Source: Orlajensenia leifsoniae (lineage in GTDB: Bacteria > Actinomycetota > Actinomycetes > Actinomycetales > Microbacteriaceae). From it: 64,000 nt of DNA. Below are positions 50,633 to 58,302 of the stretch, piece by piece; position 1 is the stretch's first letter, and each line of letters begins with the position of its first letter. The stretch is taken from the NCBI RefSeq assembly GCF_004570845.1, contig NZ_SPQZ01000004.1:310001-374000 (forward strand), written 5' to 3'. The notes below the pieces were generated by a model. It made no database searches. It was not told the DNA's origin and worked only from the letters and a program-made list of their open reading frames with translations. Made by a program: the position numbers and the translations under genes.

Positions 50633-51928
50633 CTACTCCGTCGCTGCGGCGTCCTGCATGCCGGTGACGATGTCCTTCGGGCTTCCCTTGCCTGCGAACA
50701 GGTTCACGATGCCGTCGTTCATGGCGCCTCCGACGGTCGCTCCGTAGGCGGTGTCGAGCCACAGCTGAACGTACGACGCGTTCTGCTTGCCCTCCAGCAC
50801 CATCTGCAGGTTGGGGTCGACCACGCTGTCAGCTGCATCCGCGACCGTCGGGATGCCGGCTCCGGACTCGCCGAAGCGCTTCTGCACGTCGGGGCTCATG
50901 ATGTACTTCAACAGCTCGACGCACTCGGGCGGCGCCTGCTGGGAGCACGCGAAGCCGTCGCCGCCTCCGAGGGCTGCCGTCGGGTCGCCTGCGGCGCCCT
51001 CGATGCCCGGGAAGTTGAACCAGCCGAGGAACTCCGGCACCTTCTTGTCGTCGGTGAGTCCGCCGATCACGCCGGGCTCCCAGTGACCCATGAGCTCCAT
51101 GGCGACCTTGCCGCTGGCGAGGAGACCGGCCGAGCTGCCCGCGCCCTGCTGGGCGGGGGTGGCCAGGAAGCCCTCGTTGAACGGCTCCGTCTCGAGGAAC
51201 GTCTCGAGGTCCTCGCCGGCGGTGGTGAAGCAGGAGTCGCTGAAGTCGTGGGTGGACTGCGCCTTCGTGAGCGTCTCGGGGGAGCAGTCCTTCAGGGCGA
51301 AGTTGTACCACCAGTGGGCGGCGGGCCACTTGTCGCCGGCGCCCACGGAGATGGGAACGATGCCGGCCGACTTGAGCTTCGCCACGTCGTCGTTCAGCTC
51401 GTCGAGGGTCGTCGGAGGTGCCGTGATCCCGGCCTGCGCGAACAGGTCCTTGTTGTACCAGAAGCCCTCGATGCCGTAGCTGAAGGGGAGGGCGTAGGTG
51501 GCGCCGTCGATCTGCCAGCCGCTGACGGTCGGGCCGATCGCGTCGAGCTCATCCGTCACGTCGTCGGAGATGTCCTTGACGTATCCGGCAGCGACCTGAT
51601 CCTTCAGCTCGCCGCCGCCCCAGGCCTGGAACAGGTCGGGCGGGTCGTTCGAGCGCAGGGCGTTCGGGATGAGGGTCTTCTGCAGATCCTCGTTCTGGTA
51701 GCCGGTGACCTCGACCGTGACGTTCGGATTCGCCTCCTCGAACTCTGCGGCCACGTCCTCCCACAGCCCCTTCAGGGGATCCTGGTTGCCGTTGTGCCAC
51801 CACGTGAGCGTGACCTTCCCGTCTCCGCTGTCGCCGGAACTCGCACTACAGCCGCTGAGTGCTGCGACCGCGAGCCCGACGGCCGCTGCGCCTGCGAGCA
51901 GTCGCTTGGTGCTGCGTCTGTTCATCAT
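50633..51928 (-). CDS. Xylo-oligosaccharide ABC transporter substrate-binding lipoprotein
   Basis: A 431-residue binding protein. Signal peptide with lipobox VAALSGCSAS (Cys near residue 23); the mature part starts TLTWWHNGNQDPLKGLWEDV and contains FQAWGGGELKDQVAAGYVKD and YALPFSYGIEGFWYNKDLF. GAGAGG lies before two adjacent ATG codons (51928 and 51925); either could be used. First gene of the five-gene operon, with a consensus-like promoter and an operator upstream. Ligand inferred from the downstream GH3 and GH10 enzymes. Confidence 0.93.
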   Translation of the reverse strand: MMNRRSTKRLLAGAAAVGLAVAALSGCSASSGDSGDGKVTLTWWHNGNQDPLKGLWEDVAAEFEEANPNVTVEVTGYQNEDLQKTLIPNALRSNDPPDLFQAWGGGELKDQVAAGYVKDISDDVTDELDAIGPTVSGWQIDGATYALPFSYGIEGFWYNKDLFAQAGITAPPTTLDELNDDVAKLKSAGIVPISVGAGDKWPAAHWWYNFALKDCSPETLTKAQSTHDFSDSCFTTAGEDLETFLETEPFNEGFLATPAQQGAGSSAGLLASGKVAMELMGHWEPGVIGGLTDDKKVPEFLGWFNFPGIEGAAGDPTAALGGGDGFACSQQAPPECVELLKYIMSPDVQKRFGESGAGIPTVADAADSVVDPNLQMVLEGKQNASYVQLWLDTAYGATVGGAMNDGIVNLFAGKGSPKDIVTGMQDAAATE

Positions 51929-51936
51929 TGAACCTC

Positions 51937-51949
51937 TCGAAAGTTTCGA
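51937..51949. promoter_or_regulatory. Xylan-regulon operator, perfect palindrome
   Basis: TCGAAAGTTTCGA is a perfect 13-base palindrome about nine bases before the binding protein start. Its core is the reverse complement of CGAAACTTTCG, a motif known upstream of Streptomyces xylanase genes. Half sites TCGAAAGTGA (51958) and TCGAAAGTGC (52115) are close by. Confidence 0.75.
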
Positions 51950-51980
51950 CGTCTGCGTCGAAAGTGATCTGGACGATCTG

Positions 51981-52009
51981 ATCCTACGGCCGCGCTGATA
52001 TGCCGTCAA
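51981..52009 (-). promoter_or_regulatory. Sigma-70-type promoter of the xylo-oligosaccharide operon
   Basis: On the - strand TTGACG (52004-52009) and TAGGAT (51981-51986) are separated by 17 bases, a near-consensus arrangement. The operator at 51937 and its half site at 51958 lie just downstream of the expected start, where a repressor would block transcription. Confidence 0.78.
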
Positions 52010-52069
52010 GCGCAACATATTCGGCGTGGGTCGGATGCCTCATGGCCAGTCGCCCCTAGAGTGTTAGCC

Positions 52070-53254
52070 GTGAGCACCCTGGGGACCTTCGACGGCGTCC
52101 ATCGCCGAAATCTGTCGAAAGTGCTGTCGCTCGTCCACTACGACGGACCGTTGTCCCGCGCGCAGGTCACCGCCGCCACGGGGCTCAACCGCTCGACCGT
52201 CGCCACCCTGGTCTCCGAGCTCGCTGCGCTCGACCTCGTCGTCGAGAGCGCGCCCGATCCCACGAATCGCGTGGGCCGGCCCTCTCCCGTCGTGGCGCCG
52301 CATCCGCTCACCGCCGTCATAGCCGTGAACCCCGAGGTCGATGCCATCACCATCGCGGCCGTGGGCCTCGGCGGCCGCGTGCTGCACAGCGAGCGCATCG
52401 AGGTCGACCACATCGTCAGTCCTGAGGAAGCCGTCGAGATCGTCGCGCGCACCGTCGCGGGATGGGCGTCGACCGGCGAGCTGGCCGTTCTGCGCTTCAT
52501 CGCGTGCGGTGTCGCCGTGCCGGGCCAGGTGCGCCGGGCCGACGGCCTGGTGCGCTGGGCTCCGCACCTCGGGTGGTCGGATGCCGGCATCCGCGACCTT
52601 CTCGAGACCTCGATCGGCCTGCCGACGGTGGTCGACAACGACGCCAGCCTCGGAGCCGTGGCCGAGCATCTCTTCGGCGCAGCCCGCGGCGTCGACGACA
52701 TCGTCTACCTCAACGGCGGCGCCAGCGGCATCGGCGGCGGGCTCATCGTGCACGGCCGCCTCGTCGGCGGATCCGCGGGCTATGCCGGCGAGTTCGGCCA
52801 GAACCGGCCGGGCATCGCCACGACCGACGACAGGCGCGCGCCCGACGGCGTTCTCGAGGACGAGGTGAGCCGCGCCAGGCTGCTCGAGGTCGTCGGTCTC
52901 GACACGGCCGACGAGCCGACTCTCGCCGCCGCCTTGATGCAGTCGACGGATGACGCCGTGCAGCGCGAGCTCGAACGCCAGCGGCGCATCCTCGCGACAG
53001 CGCTCTGCAACGCCATCAACGTGTTGAACCCGTCGCTCGTGATCCTCGGCGGCTTCCTCGCGACGGTGGCGCAGAGCGATCTGGCGGCGCTGGAGGCTGC
53101 GGTGCTCGCCCAGGCCCTGCCTGTCGCGGGCGAGGAGCTCGAGATCAGGGTGGCCGGCCTCGGCGAGGACCGCCTGCTGATCGGAGCCGCCGAGGCCGCC
53201 TTCACGGCGGTGCTCGCCGACCCGGAGTCCTCGGCGCCGGCGACCTTCCGCTGA
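52070..53254 (+). CDS. ROK family transcriptional regulator
   Basis: A 394-residue XylR/NagC-type regulator: winged helix-turn-helix in residues about 10-65 (LSRAQVTAATGLNRSTVATL) and a ROK kinase-like domain with VVDNDASLGAVAEHLFG and LNGGASGIGGGLIVHGRLVG. The usual zinc-binding Cys cluster after the GE(F/I)G motif is missing; GEFGQNRPGIATTDDRRAPDG stands there instead. I chose the GTG at 52070, seven bases after TAGAGT, over an in-frame GTG at 52061, as a leaderless start. It is divergent from the xylo-oligosaccharide operon and is the first candidate for its regulator. Confidence 0.88.
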   Translation: MSTLGTFDGVHRRNLSKVLSLVHYDGPLSRAQVTAATGLNRSTVATLVSELAALDLVVESAPDPTNRVGRPSPVVAPHPLTAVIAVNPEVDAITIAAVGLGGRVLHSERIEVDHIVSPEEAVEIVARTVAGWASTGELAVLRFIACGVAVPGQVRRADGLVRWAPHLGWSDAGIRDLLETSIGLPTVVDNDASLGAVAEHLFGAARGVDDIVYLNGGASGIGGGLIVHGRLVGGSAGYAGEFGQNRPGIATTDDRRAPDGVLEDEVSRARLLEVVGLDTADEPTLAAALMQSTDDAVQRELERQRRILATALCNAINVLNPSLVILGGFLATVAQSDLAALEAAVLAQALPVAGEELEIRVAGLGEDRLLIGAAEAAFTAVLADPESSAPATFR

Positions 53255-53274
53255 CTTCTCCACTCGCCCACTCG

Positions 53275-53325
53275 CGCTGCAGTTGTGGTCGCTCCGCGCC
53301 GCCGATAGCAGCCACAACTGCAGCG
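53275..53325. repeat. Long inverted repeat between ROK and exporter genes
   Basis: CGCTGCAGTTGTGG (53275-53288) and CCACAACTGCAGCG (53312-53325) are perfectly complementary over 14 bases around a 23-base loop. It lies 21 bases after the ROK stop and may be a terminator or a mobile palindromic repeat. The rest of the 314-base gap (to 53568) shows only a possible ribosome binding site GAGGA before the TTG start. Confidence 0.7.
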
Positions 53326-53568
53326 TGGACGGGTCTGGTGTACCCCGAAACCCGACCACTCTCAGGTTTTCACTGGCTGACGTGCCGTCCTCTGCGTTAG
53401 GCTTGACCAGCAACGATCGAATCGATTCGATCCGCGGCGATGCAGCCGCCTCGCGTGGCCCGCCGCATCCGTGACTCTCGGGCATCCCCTGCCATCGGCA
53501 TGGCACGTCCCGTCGTCCTCGATCGCTGCGCGCCGCCGCACACCCCCCATCTCTCGAGGACCTTCGCT

Positions 53569-54843
53569 TTGACGTACACCGGCTCCATCCCCGCCATCAC
53601 TCCCGATAGCGCGGTGAACCACGCCCACCCGGGCGATCGCCTCAGCGCCAGGCAGCGCCTGGTCTACATCCTCGTGCTCGGTGCGCTCACGGCCCTCGGC
53701 CCGTTCACCATCGACCTCTACCTGCCCGCGTTCCCCGTGCTGCAGGACGAGTTCAACGTCTCGCCCGCGATCATCCAGCTCACCCTCACCGGCACCATGA
53801 TCGGCTTCGGGCTCGGCCAGCTGATCGTCGGCCCCTGGAGCGACAAGGTCGGGCGCCGCCTGCCCCTCCTCGCCGCCACCAGCGTGCACCTCGTCGCCTG
53901 CGTCGGCGCGGCGCTGTCGCCCGACATCTACTGGCTCGGCGCGTTCCGGCTGATCATGGGATTCGGTGCCGCCGCAGGTGGAGTCGTCGCGATGGCCATG
54001 GTGCGCGACCTCTTCGGCGGTCGTCCGCTCGTCAAGATGCTCTCGCGTCTTGCGCTCGTGAGCGGCCTCGCCCCCGTACTCGCACCCGTCATCGGCTCGC
54101 AGCTGCTGCTCTTCATGGACTGGCGAGGCATCTTCTGGGTTCTCGCCCTCTACGGCGCCGTCGTGATCGTCTGCGTCGCACTCCTCATCGTCGAGACGCT
54201 GCCGAGGGGCGAGCGCCACGGCGACGGGCACTCCACCGTGGGCCAGCGCTACAGGGCGCTGTTCTCCGACCGCACCTTCGTGGGCGTCGCCATCATCGGC
54301 GGCATGACCTTCACAGGGCTGTTCGCCTACCTCTCGAGCTCGTCGTTCCTGTTCCAGGGCGTCTACGGCTTCGATGCCCAGCAGTACGGGCTGCTGTTCG
54401 CCGTCAACTCCATCGGCGTCGTGCTCGGAGTGCAGACCAGCTCGCTGCTCATGCGTCGCGGAGTGGGACCGCAGTGGATCATCGCGTGCACCACGATCGC
54501 GCTGCTCGCCATGGCCATCGCCATCATGGTGCTCGACATCGCGGGGGCCGGCCTCTGGGGAACCGTGCTGCCGCTGTTCCTGTTCATCACCGCCTGCGGC
54601 TTCACGTTCCCCTGCATCCAGGTGCTCGCACTCGCGAACCACGGCAAGGAGGCGGGAACAGCGGCCTCGGTGCTCGGAGCCCTGAACTTCGGGTTGGCCG
54701 GAGTGCTCTCTCCGATCGTCGGTGTGCTCGGTGTCTCGAGCGCCCTGCCCATGGGTGCTGTGATGGGCACGACGGCAGTCATCTCGATCCTCCTCCTCTG
54801 GTTCGTCGTGCGCCCACGGAGTGTTCCCGCCCTCTCGCACTGA
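53569..54843 (+). CDS. Bcr/CflA family multidrug efflux MFS transporter
   Basis: A 424-residue, 12-helix major facilitator protein. The first helix contains GALTALGPFTIDLYLPAFPV, typical of Bcr/CflA, and the loop 2-3 motif is GPWSDKVGRRLPLL; ALVSGLAPVLAPVIGSQLL is the conserved region of helix 5. I chose the TTG at 53569 with GAGGA nine bases upstream; the frame is open back to an ATG at 53440, but that stretch is Arg/Pro-rich and unlike the family. Role: proton-driven drug or metabolite export. Confidence 0.87.
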   Translation: MTYTGSIPAITPDSAVNHAHPGDRLSARQRLVYILVLGALTALGPFTIDLYLPAFPVLQDEFNVSPAIIQLTLTGTMIGFGLGQLIVGPWSDKVGRRLPLLAATSVHLVACVGAALSPDIYWLGAFRLIMGFGAAAGGVVAMAMVRDLFGGRPLVKMLSRLALVSGLAPVLAPVIGSQLLLFMDWRGIFWVLALYGAVVIVCVALLIVETLPRGERHGDGHSTVGQRYRALFSDRTFVGVAIIGGMTFTGLFAYLSSSSFLFQGVYGFDAQQYGLLFAVNSIGVVLGVQTSSLLMRRGVGPQWIIACTTIALLAMAIAIMVLDIAGAGLWGTVLPLFLFITACGFTFPCIQVLALANHGKEAGTAASVLGALNFGLAGVLSPIVGVLGVSSALPMGAVMGTTAVISILLLWFVVRPRSVPALSH

Positions 54844-54873
54844 GCGGTGCGCCCGGCGGGGTAGCGTAGGCGG

Positions 54874-55584
54874 ATGGAGCCGCACATCGCCGACCCCGAC
54901 CCCGTGCCCACGGATGCCGAACCCGAGCGACGCGCGTCGTGGTTCGGCCGCCACATCCCCTTGGTCTCCGGACTCTCCTTCCTGATCATGGCGGTGCTGC
55001 TCGGCGTTCTGATCGTCGTGCGTGAGCAGACCCTGCTGCTCGGCCTCGACGAGGAGTGGGCCGAGGAGATCACGGAGGTCCGCGGGCCGGTCGGAGATGC
55101 GCTCGCGCTGTTCTTCAACTACGCCGGCGGCACCCTCATCGGAGCACTGATCATCCCGCTGGCCACGGTGATCGCGCTGCTCGCCGCCCGCAGGCGCTGG
55201 GCCGCCCTGTACTTCGCCCTGGCCTCGTCGGCGAGTGCCATCGCCGTGCAGATCCTCAAGCAGCTCTTCGGCCGAGCCCGCCCGGAGGACATGCTCGTGG
55301 CCTCGGACTTCGGCTCATTCCCCTCGGGGCATGTAGCGAACGCCGCCACGATCGCGGTCGCCTTCGGGGTCATCTTCCCTGTGGTCTGGGTGTGGATCGC
55401 CGGTGCGGTGTGGACCATCCTCATGGCGATCAGCCGCACCTACCTGGGTGTGCACTGGTTCACCGACACCGTCGGAGGCTTCCTCGTCGGCGCGGGCATG
55501 GCGCTCGTCATCTGGGGCCCGTTCGCCCAGAAGCTCGAGCAGGAGCGCCTGGCGCTGCACGAGCGGCGGCATCCGGCCGCGTAG
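54874..55584 (+). CDS. PAP2 superfamily phosphatase (membrane)
   Basis: A 236-residue membrane phosphatase. All three active-site motifs are present: KQLFGRARP, PSGH (in GSFPSGHVANA) and SRTYLGVHWFTD. Hydrophobic helices lie at about 32-50, 80-105, 112-135, 155-195 and 200-220. It probably dephosphorylates a lipid phosphate such as phosphatidic acid or undecaprenyl pyrophosphate. The ATG follows TAGCGT by six bases, a leaderless arrangement identical to that of the gene at 43627. Confidence 0.9.
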   Translation: MEPHIADPDPVPTDAEPERRASWFGRHIPLVSGLSFLIMAVLLGVLIVVREQTLLLGLDEEWAEEITEVRGPVGDALALFFNYAGGTLIGALIIPLATVIALLAARRRWAALYFALASSASAIAVQILKQLFGRARPEDMLVASDFGSFPSGHVANAATIAVAFGVIFPVVWVWIAGAVWTILMAISRTYLGVHWFTDTVGGFLVGAGMALVIWGPFAQKLEQERLALHERRHPAA

Positions 55585-55622
55585 CTCACCGGATCGTCGG
55601 GTACACACCCCGATCGAACCCG

Positions 55623-55634
55623 TACAACGTTGTA
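55623..55634. promoter_or_regulatory. LacI operator in the arabinan regulator promoter
   Basis: TACAACGTTGTA is a perfect 12-base palindrome overlapping a possible -10 TAGAGT (55633-55638). It matches the operators before the importer operon at 56764-56791, so the regulator is probably autoregulated. Confidence 0.78.
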
Positions 55635-55675
55635 GAGTGACGGCATCCGGGCGGTCCGGCGGAAATGGGGGAGCC

Positions 55676-56692
55676 ATGGCGGCCACGCTGCACGACGTCG
55701 CCCGCATCGCCGGTGTCTCGATCAAGACCGTCTCGAACGTGATCAACGATTACCCTCACGTCAAGCCCGACACCCGCGCCCGGGTGCAGACCGCCATCGA
55801 GGAGCTCGGCTACCAGCCCAATCTCTCGGCGCGCAGTCTGCGCTCCGGTCTCACCGGCGCGATCACGCTGGCCCTGCCCGAGCTGAGTCTCAGTTATTTC
55901 GCCGAGCTCGCGGATGCCGTCATCAGGGCGGCCGAACGGGCGGGCAAGGTCGTGCTGATCGAGCAGACCAATGGCGACAGGACCCGCGAGCTCGAGGTGC
56001 TCACCAGTCCGCGCCTCAAGATGACCGACGGCCTCATCTTCTCTCCGCTGGGCATGGGCATGGACGACGTGGACCGCCTCGAGGTGCCCTATCCGCTGGT
56101 GCTGCTCGGCGAGCGCATCTTCGACGGTCCGGCCGACCACGTGACCATGCGCAACGTCGAGGCCGCGCGGGCGGCGACCGAGTTCCTGCTCGAGCGGGGC
56201 CGCAAGCGCATCGTGGTGATCGGGGCCCACGAGGACGAGGTGATCGGCTCGGCCGGTCTCCGCCTGCGCGGCTACAGGGAGGCCCTCGACGCAGCCGGGC
56301 TCGATTTCGATCCGGCCCTCATCGGCTACACGACGCTCTGGCATCGCTCGAACGGCGCCACCTCCATGCGGGCACTGCTCGCGACGGGCGTCGAGTTCGA
56401 CGCCGTCTTCGGACTCAACGACACCCTCGCCCTCGGCGCCATGCGCGCCATCCAGGAGGCAGGGCTCCGCGTGCCGGACGACGTCGCTGTGATCGGTTTC
56501 GACGACCTCGACGAGGCGCAGTACTCGCTGCCCAGCCTCAGTACTGTCAATCCGGGTCGCGACGAGATCGCCGAGACCGCCGTGGCGACGCTGCTGCAGC
56601 GCATCGGCGATCGGGACGGCGCCATCGGCGACGCGCGTCAGATCCTGGCGCGCTACGAGATCGTCGAGCGCGAATCCACACCCCCTCTCTGA
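55676..56692 (+). CDS. LacI family regulator of the arabinan/arabinoside operon
   Basis: A 338-residue regulator. The helix-turn-helix is LHDVARIAGVSIKTVSNVIN and the hinge region ends LSARSLRSGLTGA; the effector domain includes AVFGLNDTLALGAMRAIQEA and VIGFDDLDEAQYSLPSLSTV. GGGGGAG precedes the ATG. Palindromes TACAACGTTGTA occur before this gene and before the downstream importer operon, a clear sign of local control. Confidence 0.93.
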   Translation: MAATLHDVARIAGVSIKTVSNVINDYPHVKPDTRARVQTAIEELGYQPNLSARSLRSGLTGAITLALPELSLSYFAELADAVIRAAERAGKVVLIEQTNGDRTRELEVLTSPRLKMTDGLIFSPLGMGMDDVDRLEVPYPLVLLGERIFDGPADHVTMRNVEAARAATEFLLERGRKRIVVIGAHEDEVIGSAGLRLRGYREALDAAGLDFDPALIGYTTLWHRSNGATSMRALLATGVEFDAVFGLNDTLALGAMRAIQEAGLRVPDDVAVIGFDDLDEAQYSLPSLSTVNPGRDEIAETAVATLLQRIGDRDGAIGDARQILARYEIVERESTPPL

Positions 56693-56729
56693 GGGTCATG
56701 GGCGTGACGCATCCGTGATGAACGGATGC

Positions 56730-56791
56730 TTGACAGATGCCTCGCCCGCGTTGCACCATGTCTTTTACAACGTTTACTTACAACGTTGTAA
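56730..56791 (+). promoter_or_regulatory. Promoter and tandem LacI operators of the arabinoside operon
   Basis: TTGACA (56730-56735) is a perfect -35; a weak -10 (CACCAT, 56754-56759) follows after 18 bases. Then come TTTACAACGTTTAC (56764-56777) and the perfect palindrome TTACAACGTTGTAA (56778-56791), directly adjacent. Repressor bound here would cover the transcription start. Confidence 0.75.
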
Positions 56792-56894
56792 AACGTTCGA
56801 TCTCGTCGCGGAGAGCTGGTGTCCGAGAGGTCGGGCCCTCCCATCGCACTGCTGACACTGGTGTCCAACACCGCGAGAGAAAGAGCACAGCACA

Positions 56895-58232
56895 ATGAAG
56901 AGCAAGCTCCTGGCAGCGATCGGCCTCGTCGCCGTCACCGCTGCGGCGCTGACCGGATGCAGCCCGGCCGCCGAATCCGCCAAGAAGGCCGACTGCACCA
57001 ACACGATCGTCAACAAGGACGCCACCCAGGTGAGCGTCTGGGCCTGGTACCCGGCCTTCGAAGACGTCGTCGACCTGTTCAACAAGAACCACGACGACGT
57101 GCAGATCTGCTGGACCAACGCCGGCCAGGGCAACGACGAGTACACGAAGTTCTCGACGGCCATCGAGGCCGGATCCGGCGCCCCCGACGTCATCATGCTC
57201 GAGTCCGAGGTGCTCTCGAGCTTCTCCATCCGCAACGCACTCGTCGACCTCACCGAGTTCGGCGCCGACGACGTGAAGGCCGACTACACCGAAGGCGCCT
57301 GGAAGGACGTGTCGAGCGGAGAAGCCGTCTACGCCATCCCGGTCGACGGCGGCCCCATGGGCATGCTCTACCGCAAGGACATCCTCGACCAGTACAAGAT
57401 CCCGGTGCCCACCACGTGGGACGAGTTCGCCGCTGCAGCGCAGGCTCTGAAGGACGCCGGCGCTCCCGGAGTGCTCGCGGACTTCCCGACCAACGGCCGC
57501 GCCTACAACCAGGCGCTCTACGCCCAGGCCGGATCGGTGCCCTTCGCCTACGACAACGCCAAGCCCACCGAGATCGGCATCGACGTGAACGACGCCGGTT
57601 CGAAGAAGGTGCTCTCCTACTGGGACGACCTGGTGAAGAAGAACCTCGTCGCCACCGATGACGCCTTCACTGCCGACTACAACACCAAGCTCGTCGACGG
57701 CAGCTACGCCATCTACGTCGCAGCCGCCTGGGGCCCCGGCTACCTCGGCGGTCTCTCGGATGCTGACTCCGACGCCGTCTGGCAGGCAGCACCGGTTCCG
57801 CAGTGGGATGCCGCGAACCCCGTTCAGATCAACTGGGGTGGATCGACCTTCGCCGTGACGAGCCAGTCCAAGAACCAGGAGGCTGCGGCCACCGTCGCCA
57901 AGGAGGTCTTCGGTACCGAGGAGGCATGGAAGATCGGCATCGAGAAGGCGGCCCTGTTCCCGCTCTGGAAGCCCATCCTCGACTCCGACTACTTCCGTGA
58001 TCTCGAGTACCCGTTCTTCGGCGGGCAGCAGATCAACAAGGACGTCTTCCTCGCGGCGGCATCCGGATACACCGGCTTCACGTTCAGCCCGTTCCAGAAC
58101 TACGCCTACGACCAGCTGACCGAACAGCAGTACGCCATGGTGCAGGGCGAGAAGAGCTCCGACCAGGCGCTCGACGACCTGCAGGCGTCGCTCGAGAAGT
58201 ACGCCACCGACCAGGGCTTCGTGCTCCAGTAG
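56895..58232 (+). CDS. Arabino-oligosaccharide ABC transporter substrate-binding lipoprotein
   Basis: A 445-residue binding protein with lipobox AALTGCSPA (Cys near residue 22). The mature part starts with SVWAWYPAFEDVVDLFNKNH and includes YAIPVDGGPMGMLYRKDILD, as in extracellular binding proteins of family 1. GAGAGAAAG precedes the ATG. It leads an operon with two permeases, GH51 and GH43 enzymes, from which the arabinoside ligand is inferred. A hairpin follows its stop. Confidence 0.92.
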   Translation: MKSKLLAAIGLVAVTAAALTGCSPAAESAKKADCTNTIVNKDATQVSVWAWYPAFEDVVDLFNKNHDDVQICWTNAGQGNDEYTKFSTAIEAGSGAPDVIMLESEVLSSFSIRNALVDLTEFGADDVKADYTEGAWKDVSSGEAVYAIPVDGGPMGMLYRKDILDQYKIPVPTTWDEFAAAAQALKDAGAPGVLADFPTNGRAYNQALYAQAGSVPFAYDNAKPTEIGIDVNDAGSKKVLSYWDDLVKKNLVATDDAFTADYNTKLVDGSYAIYVAAAWGPGYLGGLSDADSDAVWQAAPVPQWDAANPVQINWGGSTFAVTSQSKNQEAAATVAKEVFGTEEAWKIGIEKAALFPLWKPILDSDYFRDLEYPFFGGQQINKDVFLAAASGYTGFTFSPFQNYAYDQLTEQQYAMVQGEKSSDQALDDLQASLEKYATDQGFVLQ

Positions 58233-58241
58233 CGGTTGACC

Positions 58242-58271
58242 CGGGTGGCCGGCCAGACGGTCGGCCACCCG
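58242..58271 (+). promoter_or_regulatory. Intercistronic hairpin after the binding protein gene
   Basis: CGGGTGGCCG (58242-58251) and CGGCCACCCG (58262-58271) form a perfect 10-base stem. No T tract follows. Such hairpins often stabilise or partly end the transcript so that the binding protein is made in excess of the permeases. Confidence 0.65.
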
Positions 58272-58302
58272 CCACCCACCTTTCACCGACGAGAGAGTCA
58301 TC

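Noticed and set aside
53440-53568. N-terminal extension of the Bcr/CflA transporter from the ATG at 53440
   Set aside because: The extra 43 residues are Arg/Pro-rich and unlike the family. A TTG with a ribosome binding site gives a normal N terminus.
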